5,308 nt of DNA from Planctomycetes bacterium RBG_16_41_13 (GTDB lineage: Bacteria > Planctomycetota > Brocadiia > Brocadiales > Brocadiaceae), in assembly GCA_001828295.1 (NCBI GenBank), contig MHYI01000087.1, positions 1 to 5,308 of the forward strand. The letters run 5' to 3'. The position numbers were made by a program, and so were the translations under genes. Below, one piece after another: positions 1 to 4,577 of this stretch. The notes below the pieces were generated by a model. That model had not been told where the DNA came from. It was given only the letters and a program-made list of their open reading frames with translations, and searched no databases. Every line of letters starts with the position of its first letter. Within the stretch, counting starts at the first letter, position 1.

Positions 1-117
1 ATGAAAGCAAAAGACCACCAGCGCATCCACGATGCATTGCTATGCGTTGCCGATATGCTGAAACCAACAAAAGGCGTTCAGTCGCTTGTGGATGTCGACC
101 CCTATATGATGTTATAG
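1..117 (+). CDS. priA: C-terminal end of probable primosomal protein N' (PriA helicase), 5' end outside window
   Basis: Frame 1 is open from the first base and ends at TAG (115-117), giving 38 residues. The tail DVDPYMML, preceded by RIHDALL about 20 residues earlier, matches the usual end of PriA, a superfamily 2 helicase that restarts stalled replication forks; its C-terminus typically ends in a DVDP-x-x-L motif after an amphipathic helix. The window happens to begin with ATG, but I read this as an internal methionine, because 38 residues hold only the last strand and helix of the family and no helicase or zinc motifs. It could instead be a detached gene fragment, since a broken antitoxin-like remnant follows directly. 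The assignment rests on a short motif from memory of the family. Confidence 0.5.
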   Translation: MKAKDHQRIHDALLCVADMLKPTKGVQSLVDVDPYMML

Positions 118-292
118 TACGATTCTTGCAAAGATAGAAAAAGGGATATCGCAAGCAGATGAAGGGCAATGTATTTCTCAGGAGGAAGCAAAAGAAAAGA
201 TGAAAAAATGGCACAGTCGGCAATCTACAGACGACCGACTGCCGACGGTAGATTGTAGATTGTGGACTTTTATATGCCTGGCTACGCAATGA
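110..292 (+). pseudogene. 5'-truncated antitoxin-like remnant running into a heptamer repeat array
   Basis: The frame after the TGA at 107-109 reads through to a TGA at 290-292 but has no start codon at its 5' end. Its first 34 or so residues include ILAKIEKGISQADEG, then ISQEEAKEKMKKW. This matches the C-terminal pattern of small antitoxins of chromosomal toxin-antitoxin modules (a helix followed by 'G..(I/V)S.EEA...(L/M)..W'). The N-terminal DNA-binding half is absent. After KKW the frame enters the 7-bp array at 213-268 and encodes low-value sequence (DDRLPTVDCRLW), so the natural stop also seems lost. No toxin gene follows. I infer a dead gene fragment; family membership is by pattern only. 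Confidence 0.5.
213..268. repeat. Degenerate tandem array of 7-bp units (array 1)
   Basis: Eight consecutive 7-bp units stay in one register: ACAGTCG, GCAATCT, ACAGACG, ACCGACT, GCCGACG, GTAGATT, GTAGATT, GTGGACT. The units diverge but keep a pattern close to G-(C/T)-(A/C)-(A/G)-x-(C/T)-T. Internal complementarity exists: CAGTCGG at 214-220 pairs with CCGACTG at 235-241, and CAATCTAC at 221-228 pairs with GTAGATTG at 248-255. The array overlaps the end of the antitoxin-like remnant and lies downstream of lemA. A related longer array in the same orientation is at 987-1063. Confidence 0.75.
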
Positions 293-331
293 ACATTTAA
301 TCTGACAATCTGGACGACATGGTTGTTTTTA

Positions 332-895
332 CTAAAATTTTACTTTAGGCACTTCCTTCTCAGCCTCTGATACTTCAAAATAACTTGCCTCTGTTACACC
401 AACACGTGCGGCAAAGAATCTGCCGAAAAAACTTTTTATATAGGTGTTAAGTTCTTTTACTGAATCATTATAGCGTTTACGCTCTACGGAAATCCGGTTT
501 TCAGAGCCTTCCAGTGTATCCTGTAGCTTAAGAAATGATTCATTTGCCTTGAGATCCGGGTATGCTTCTCTGAATGCAAGCAGGCGGGAAAGAAAACCTT
601 CGATCTGTGTTGCGGCCTTTGCCTTATCCGCAATGGTTCCTGCGCTAAAATATCCCTTGCGGGCCTCCGCAAGTTTTTCAAAAACTTCTCTTTCGTGCGA
701 TGCATAACCTTTTACGGTTTCTACCAGATTAGGAATGAGGTCATACCTCCGCTTAAGCTGTGTATCCACTTGTGACCATGAGTTCTTGACGTTTTCATTC
801 AGTTTTACCACCTTATTGTATCCTTTAACATACCAGGAAACAGCAATGATCCCTACAAAAACCAAAATAGCAATGACAGGTAATATCTTTCTCAT
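332..895 (-). CDS. lemA: LemA family membrane protein
   Basis: The 187-residue product has a single N-terminal transmembrane segment (about residues 4-22). It then carries the LemA signature: YNKVVKLNENVKNSWSQVD followed by QLKRRYDLIPNLVETVKGYA at about residues 26-65. The distal block has YNDSVKELNTYIKSFF and the usual closing EVPKVKF. LemA proteins are largely helical bundles anchored in the inner membrane with the bulk facing one side. Their biochemical role is not settled; they are often encoded beside TPM-domain proteins, as here. The ATG at 893-895 is supported by a GGAAGG Shine-Dalgarno 5 nt upstream, and length is typical. It is the last gene of the leftward block, about 197 bp after the TPM gene, with a heptamer array in the gap, so co-transcription with that gene is likely but not certain. 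Confidence 0.93.
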   Translation of the reverse strand: MRKILPVIAILVFVGIIAVSWYVKGYNKVVKLNENVKNSWSQVDTQLKRRYDLIPNLVETVKGYASHEREVFEKLAEARKGYFSAGTIADKAKAATQIEGFLSRLLAFREAYPDLKANESFLKLQDTLEGSENRISVERKRYNDSVKELNTYIKSFFGRFFAARVGVTEASYFEVSEAEKEVPKVKF

Positions 896-986
896 AACCG
901 CCTTCCAATAATATATTGTAAAGTTAATTTAGTACTGTTTTAGGGACATAGAAGTTTTAATATGCCTGTAATTGTCATTACTTCGC

Positions 987-1063
987 TCAATCCTCAATCC
1001 TCAATCCTCAATCTGCAATCTGCAATCTGCCGACTGTAGACTGTAGACTGTAGACTGCCGAGC
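987..1063. repeat. Degenerate tandem array of 7-bp units (array 2)
   Basis: Eleven contiguous 7-bp units keep a strict register: TCAATCC three times, TCAATCT, GCAATCT twice, GCCGACT, GTAGACT three times, then GCCGAGC. The array grades from one variant family (TCAATCC) into another (GTAGACT), as expected if local unit duplication followed point mutation. It fills much of the 197-bp gap between the TPM gene (upstream in transcription) and lemA. No conserved spacer/repeat architecture is present, so it is not CRISPR. It shares unit types GCAATCT, GCCGAC and GTAGA(C/T)T with the array at 213-268. Confidence 0.9.
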
Positions 1064-1092
1064 GCTACGGTATAATAGAAAATCCAAGTCCC

Positions 1093-1863
1093 TTACCACC
1101 TGCCGGAGGCGCCGCCCCCGCCAAACGAACCGCCCATCCCGCCGCCAAAACCTCCGAAACCACCGGAACCCCCCGATCCAAAACCCCTTGGGCCGCCAGA
1201 ACCGCCCCAATAGTACGGGGAGAACATCATCCTCCGCCGAAGCATGCCGCCGCCAAACAAGAAGGGTAATATGAAAAACATGAATAACAACGACGACAAC
1301 GGGCTACTGCGCCCTTCTGCTGTCCTGCGTATTTTTGCCATGTCAGGCATGCCGGTTATTTTGACGCCTTTTTCTTCGGCAATTTTATCCACCATCACCA
1401 ATGCGGCCAGGAAAATGCCTTCGCCAAACTGCCCCTTTTTGAAATTAGGCCCAAAAAATGTCCTCCCGAGTGTACCACAAAAGCTGTCTGGCAATATACC
1501 CTCAAGCCCGTATCCTACTTCAAACCTGTATGCCCGGTCATTTTTTGCCACGACGATAAGCGCCCCGTTATCTTTCCCTTCCTGTCCCAATTTCCATTTA
1601 GTAGCAAGCTCGATAGCATACATCTCAATAGGTACATTGTCAGTGGTATCCACCGTAAGAACCACCATTTGTGCACCCGTTTTTTGTTCCAGTTCCTGCA
1701 AATATCCATTCAACCGGTTTTCTATCTGGGCTTCGATGATATTTGCCCTGTCTTCCACATATCGTTTTGGCACGGGTAAATCTTGTCCGTACGAAACGGC
1801 AGAAAAGAAAAAAATAAGCAGGGAAAAACAGCTACATGTATAGAGAGAATGTTTTTTATGCAT
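1093..1863 (-). CDS. Exported TPM-domain protein with C-terminal membrane helix and glycine-rich tail
   Basis: The product is 256 residues. A signal peptide covers about residues 1-27 (charged MHKKH, a hydrophobic core SLLIFFFSAV, then SYGQ). The TPM domain (formerly DUF477) spans about 31-165, with VEDRANIIE near its start and the hallmark GKDNGALIVVAKNDRAYRFE followed by VGYGLEGILPD. A membrane helix lies at about 188-205, a basic LRRRMM follows, and residues 219-254 are almost all Gly/Ser/Phe, ending SGRW, like YgcG-type proteins. The family is extracytoplasmic; links to photosystem II repair or phosphatase activity come from plant homologues and may not apply. I chose ATG at 1861-1863 over a more distal ATG at 1924-1926. 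It restores a normal signal peptide, has AAGGTGG just upstream, and overlaps the preceding gene's stop by 8 bp (ATGCATAA), implying translational coupling. Confidence 0.9.
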   Translation of the reverse strand: MHKKHSLYTCSCFSLLIFFFSAVSYGQDLPVPKRYVEDRANIIEAQIENRLNGYLQELEQKTGAQMVVLTVDTTDNVPIEMYAIELATKWKLGQEGKDNGALIVVAKNDRAYRFEVGYGLEGILPDSFCGTLGRTFFGPNFKKGQFGEGIFLAALVMVDKIAEEKGVKITGMPDMAKIRRTAEGRSSPLSSLLFMFFILPFLFGGGMLRRRMMFSPYYWGGSGGPRGFGSGGSGGFGGFGGGMGGSFGGGGASGRW

Positions 1864-2611
1864 TTTCCACCTTAAATTCATCAATTTTCCCGGCAAGAGT
1901 ATCGATTTCATGGTACAATTCTTCAAAAATTTCTTTCAGTTCCTCTGCGGAAGGATTTAAGTCCTTCGCCTTTATCGTAAGCAATCTGGTAAAGGGGTCA
2001 ATTTTGATATTACAGCAATCCCGTATTGCAGAGAGAATCGCATTTTTTTCTTTAGGGATTTTTTGACCGTACAAAAAGAGGATGCCGCAAAAAATAGGAA
2101 AGTAGCCGGAAATGGCGCCTTTGAACAAATCCCTTAGCAACGTCTTATTCCCCATAGCCCTTATAAATCCCTGGCAAATTTGCTGAAGCCTGCTTTTCAA
2201 CTCGCGCTCGCATTGAAGCCTGATATCTTTTTTCTCAATTGTTATATTTTTCAGAATATCTTCTCCGTAAGCAAGCTGATTGTTGTGCTTCATATCTAAA
2301 AACTCTAATGGGAATTCGGCTAAAGACCTTTCGATATAATTTTTTGTCATTACCAGAGGCGCATGTAACTTCTTTTTGCCATATTGCTTCCCCAAAGAAG
2401 CAATAAAATCGAAAAAGGAGACCTTGATCTCCTTAACGATAATCAATGTATTAATATCGGAATGTTTTACATCAAAATCCTTTGTTATGGCGCTGCCGGT
2501 GAGGTATATAGAAACGATATTTTCTTTGTGATGCGATAGAATATCGAGAAAGAACGATTCTACATTTTTTTTAATTTCAGCAGGTAAATAGGAAAGATTG
2601 AGATTTTCCAT
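1856..2611 (-). CDS. Nucleotidyltransferase-fold domain protein of unknown substrate
   Basis: The product has 251 residues. Residues 30-58 carry a minimal polymerase-beta-type nucleotidyltransferase core: the strand IVSIYLTGS ending in Gly39-Ser40, then HSDINTLIIV with Asp52 in the strand. Active members normally have GS followed by D-x-D; here the second carboxylate position is Asn54, so metal-dependent catalysis is doubtful unless another acid substitutes. The remainder is helical, with a hydrophobic stretch (SGYFPIFCGILFLYG, about residues 168-182) and an acidic, coiled C-terminus (about 220-250), resembling nucleotidyltransferases with an attached helical bundle. The ATG at 2609-2611 follows a GGAGG site about 9 nt upstream. 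It lies 42 bp after the coiled-coil gene and overlaps the TPM gene by 8 bp, so the three look like one operon. Substrate and function are unknown. Confidence 0.75.
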   Translation of the reverse strand: MENLNLSYLPAEIKKNVESFFLDILSHHKENIVSIYLTGSAITKDFDVKHSDINTLIIVKEIKVSFFDFIASLGKQYGKKKLHAPLVMTKNYIERSLAEFPLEFLDMKHNNQLAYGEDILKNITIEKKDIRLQCERELKSRLQQICQGFIRAMGNKTLLRDLFKGAISGYFPIFCGILFLYGQKIPKEKNAILSAIRDCCNIKIDPFTRLLTIKAKDLNPSAEELKEIFEELYHEIDTLAGKIDEFKVENA

Positions 2612-2653
2612 TGCCTCGTTCCTCCAATAGATGTTCCAGATGTTTTAAATTCA

Positions 2654-2905
2654 CTAACTTCCCCGTTCTTCCAGCTTTTTCCGTAATGCGATATTTTCCT
2701 TTTTCGTAGTTTCCAGGTCAAATTGCAGATATTTTATGTTTAATCGCAATGTGTCAAGGGTTTCCTGTAACATCTTAAATGATTTCAGGAGATCTTCACA
2801 TTTTTCTCCCATTTCACTATACGTGGTTAACCCTCTTGATTCGGCCAGTTGTTTGATTTCTTCCAATAGTTTTAACAACCTGTTCTGAAAAGCTTGATCA
2901 TCCAT
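2654..2905 (-). CDS. Small coiled-coil protein, function unknown
   Basis: The 83-residue product is almost entirely predicted helix: residues 5-23 (FQNRLLKLLEEIKQLAESRG) and about 30-80 show leucine/isoleucine spacing typical of a coiled coil, with a short TTY turn between them. There is no signal peptide, membrane helix, cysteine pair or catalytic motif. The ATG at 2903-2905 has a clear GGAGG about 8 nt upstream. It is the first gene of the leftward block, behind a near-consensus promoter and a leader of about 117 nt, and 42 bp ahead of the nucleotidyltransferase-fold gene. I do not recognise a family. Its position suggests an adaptor or oligomerising partner for that operon, which is inference only. 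Confidence 0.75.
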   Translation of the reverse strand: MDDQAFQNRLLKLLEEIKQLAESRGLTTYSEMGEKCEDLLKSFKMLQETLDTLRLNIKYLQFDLETTKKENIALRKKLEERGS

Positions 2906-3029
2906 GAAGTACGCCTCCGTGTGAATTCACTCGTCGTGTTTAGTGATAAGAGGTATTATTTACGTGCGATTCAGGCTGGCAATGATACATGAGAAAGGGG
3001 CTATTATCCTAAAAATATTAACAGGTTGC

Positions 3030-3058
3030 ATGATAAGTCGCACGGTATTAAATGTCAA
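3030..3058 (-). promoter_or_regulatory. Leftward sigma70-type promoter for the four-gene minus-strand block
   Basis: On the minus strand there is a perfect TTGACA -35 hexamer (3053-3058), a 17-bp spacer, and TATCAT as -10 (3030-3035, five of six matches to TATAAT). Transcription would start near 3023, giving a leader of roughly 117 nt before the coiled-coil gene at 2905. Its -35 is 53 bp from the -35 of the rightward promoter. Confidence 0.7.
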
Positions 3059-3083
3059 GCCCTAAGATGGTTAAGGACGGAAA

Positions 3084-3100
3084 ACTGCGGTATTGGCAGT
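3084..3100. promoter_or_regulatory. Inverted repeat between divergent promoters, candidate operator
   Basis: ACTGC and GCAGT form 5-bp arms around a 7-bp centre, a 17-bp dyad. It lies 11 bp upstream of the rightward -35 and 25 bp upstream of the leftward -35, where a regulator could act on both promoters. It does not match an FNR/DNR site (TTGAT-N4-ATCAA). Arms this short can arise by chance. Confidence 0.25.
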
Positions 3101-3101
3101 A

Positions 3102-3140
3102 AAATTTAAATTTGACAATGCCGTTTTTTGCCCATATAAT
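3102..3140 (+). promoter_or_regulatory. Consensus sigma70-type promoter for the siroheme operon, with an A/T upstream element
   Basis: TTGACA (3112-3117) and TATAAT (3135-3140) are exact consensus hexamers separated by the optimal 17 bp. An A/T palindrome, AAATTTAAATTT (3102-3113), abuts and partly overlaps the -35 and resembles an UP element. The start point would be near 3147, leaving a leader of about 87 nt to the TTG start at 3234. Such a promoter is expected to be strong unless held by a repressor. Confidence 0.8.
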
Positions 3141-3190
3141 TTCAAGACTTAAGAGAAGAAAAAGGGTTTTCGTTCTGAAATTCTGAAATT

Positions 3191-3221
3191 TGCCTCAATT
3201 TTATTGTGGCAATTTTGTTTT
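3191..3221 (+). promoter_or_regulatory. Leader hairpin followed by a T-rich run (possible attenuator)
   Basis: TGCCTCAAT (3191-3199) and ATTGTGGCA (3203-3211) form a 9-bp stem with one mismatch and a TTT loop. ATTTTGTTTT follows at 3212-3221, immediately before the AAGGAG ribosome binding site. The arrangement resembles a weak intrinsic terminator in the leader, but the stem is A/T-rich and may be too unstable to matter. Confidence 0.3.
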
Positions 3222-3233
3222 AAGGAGTTATCG

Positions 3234-4109
3234 TTGGAGTGGGATAAATCAGCAACGTTGTTACTGGAGAAGGTGCCTCCATTCGTACAGAAAAAAGTGC
3301 GTGATAGGGTGGAGTCGCTTGCCCGTGAACAGGGAAAAGCACTGATTACCTCTGTTGAAGTTATTGCGGCCAGAGAAGCTTTTGCCTTCAACCAGAATCC
3401 CCCTCCTCAAGCAGTAACCAAAAAAACCGAAAGCGACAAACTCTCCGTACTCAGGAGATATCAAAAATATTTTGACGCACAGGGCAACCCTGTCTTATAC
3501 CAGGTAAAAACCTGCAGGGGCGCGGAGGTCAACTGTCCATTTCTGATTAAAGATTCCGGGTATTTAGCGGATAAGCTCCGCGCGAAGTTAAAGGAATTGC
3601 ATTTCACTGACAGATTAATAGAAAAAATTGAGGGCAGAATATTGCCTCACCACACCATGAAACTTGCGGTGGCCGGCTGTCCCAACAGTTGCTCTATGCC
3701 GCAAATTAAAGATTTTGGAGTTCATGCGGTTGAACCAGTTTTTGTTGACACTGAATGCGAGTGCATTGAATGCATGAAATGCGTGGAAGCCTGCCGCGAA
3801 GATGCCATAACGGTGAAGGATGCACAGGTAACCATTGATAAGGAAAAATGTGTAGAATGCGGTATTTGCGCAAAGGTGTGTCCTGTTGGCACGATAAAGG
3901 CATCGGAAGTCAAATACCGTGTAATGGTCGGCGGAAAAGTCGGGCGCCATCCCAGGTTTGCCCTGGAGCTGTTCCCGAATACAGATGAATCTACGGTGCT
4001 AAAGGCATTGGAAGTGTGCGCGGAAATGATTATTTCAAATAAGGAAGAACACCGGTTTAGAGTACTGGTGGAACAACAGGGAATAGAGGAGATAAAAAAC
4101 AAGATATGA
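3234..4109 (+). CDS. Siroheme/[4Fe-4S] sulfite reductase-like protein with PCP_red-like N-domain and two ferredoxin clusters
   Basis: The product is 291 residues from TTG at 3234, chosen because AAGGAG lies 6 nt upstream; a farther in-frame TTG (3204) sits inside the leader hairpin. Residues 3-50 (WDKSA, KVPPFVQKKVRDRVESLARE, then ITSVEVIAAR) match the PCP_red domain. Residues 86-170 resemble the siroheme-[4Fe-4S] domain of sulfite/nitrite reductases. They hold Cys94 and Cys101, spaced C-x6-C rather than the usual C-x5-C, then AGCPNSCS with Cys149 and Cys153 (C-x3-C, the last normally bridging to siroheme). Residues 177-187 and 206-216 are two C-x2-C-x2-C-x3-C ferredoxin motifs, and VGGKVGRHPRF near 232-242 is family-like. 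This is far smaller than assimilatory sulfite reductase and nearer small or Asr/Dsr-type proteins. It overlaps ahbA by ATGA, which argues for a job around siroheme-derived heme synthesis. It could be a reductase or a siroheme carrier; the role is inferred. Confidence 0.85.
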   Translation: MEWDKSATLLLEKVPPFVQKKVRDRVESLAREQGKALITSVEVIAAREAFAFNQNPPPQAVTKKTESDKLSVLRRYQKYFDAQGNPVLYQVKTCRGAEVNCPFLIKDSGYLADKLRAKLKELHFTDRLIEKIEGRILPHHTMKLAVAGCPNSCSMPQIKDFGVHAVEPVFVDTECECIECMKCVEACREDAITVKDAQVTIDKEKCVECGICAKVCPVGTIKASEVKYRVMVGGKVGRHPRFALELFPNTDESTVLKALEVCAEMIISNKEEHRFRVLVEQQGIEEIKNKI

Positions 4110-4573
4110 TATTGTGCGATACCGACAGAAAGATTCTTCATCGATTGCAGTCAAATTTGCCTCTGGTATCAAGGCCCTTTGAGGCATTGAGCAAAGAGCT
4201 GGGCATTGATGAAGACACGATTATTGAACGAATTAAATACATGATTGACAATAAATTTGTCAGACGCCTCGCCCCGATAATAAACACCCAGGCAATGGGA
4301 AGGGAGGCAACGCTCGCGGCAATAAAGGTTCCCGATGAACGGATTGAAGAAGTAAGTGAAATTATCAATGGATATACCGGCGTATCTCACAATTATCTCC
4401 GCAAGGGAAAAAACAGGAATATACCATATAATATGTGGTTTACCATGTCCGCCCAAGATGACGAAGAACTGCGCAGCAACCTAAAGGAAATAGAGGAGCG
4501 TACGGGGCTGGTTGTAAGAAGCTTGCCTACAACAAAGAAATTCAAGATAGGGGTTAAATTTAAAATTTATTAA
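4106..4573 (+). CDS. ahbA: Siroheme decarboxylase subunit AhbA (Lrp/AsnC-like; NirD/NirL type)
   Basis: The 155-residue product has an Lrp/AsnC-type winged-helix region (about 5-56, with the family's ILHRLQSNLPLVSRPFEALS and the FVRRLAPIIN wing). An AsnC-like ligand domain follows, with AAIKVPDERIEEV, GVSHNYLR (His95) and YNMWFTMSA near 108-116. These blocks distinguish the AhbA-type subunit from AhbB. With AhbB it forms the cytoplasmic enzyme that removes two acetate carboxyls from siroheme to give 12,18-didecarboxysiroheme, the shared intermediate of the alternative heme b route and of heme d1 synthesis (NirDLGH). The ATG lies inside the stop of the preceding gene (ATGA), and the nearest purine-rich site is GAGGAG about 15 nt upstream, so coupling is likely. 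Despite the helix-turn-helix, family enzymes are not transcription factors. Heme b versus heme d1 cannot be decided here. Confidence 0.92.
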   Translation: MILCDTDRKILHRLQSNLPLVSRPFEALSKELGIDEDTIIERIKYMIDNKFVRRLAPIINTQAMGREATLAAIKVPDERIEEVSEIINGYTGVSHNYLRKGKNRNIPYNMWFTMSAQDDEELRSNLKEIEERTGLVVRSLPTTKKFKIGVKFKIY

Positions 4574-4577
4574 TACT

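Noticed and set aside
293..331. Intrinsic terminator after lemA
   Set aside because: Only weak, poorly paired arms and no T-tract on the minus strand downstream of the lemA stop.
987..1063. CRISPR array
   Set aside because: Units are 7 bp with no spacers and no cas genes are present; this is a simple tandem heptamer repeat.
1001..1210. Minus-strand 69-codon frame rich in Arg/Gly/Trp
   Set aside because: It is the shifted-frame reading of the glycine-rich TPM tail continuing through the heptamer array, not a gene.
1244..1843. Open reading frame of 199 codons on the plus strand
   Set aside because: It lies antisense within the TPM gene, whose signal peptide, TPM motifs and glycine-rich tail are clear; its translation shows no family motif and it is a frame shadow.
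1864..1926. 21-codon N-terminal extension of the TPM protein from an ATG at 1924-1926
   Set aside because: It would overlap the nucleotidyltransferase gene deeply and bury the signal peptide; the internal ATG has a good ribosome binding site and normal export signal.
3102..3140. FNR/DNR-type site controlling the heme operon
   Set aside because: I looked for TTGAT-N4-ATCAA dyads around the promoter and found none; the TTGACA here is the -35 hexamer.
3204..3233. Upstream TTG start for the siroheme-type protein
   Set aside because: It lies within the leader hairpin without a Shine-Dalgarno, and the segment WQFCFKEL would be the translated ribosome binding site; TTG at 3234 is properly spaced from AAGGAG.
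3615..3950. Minus-strand open frames antisense to the ferredoxin region
   Set aside because: They are cysteine/histidine-rich shadows of the plus-strand ferredoxin coding sequence with no independent support.
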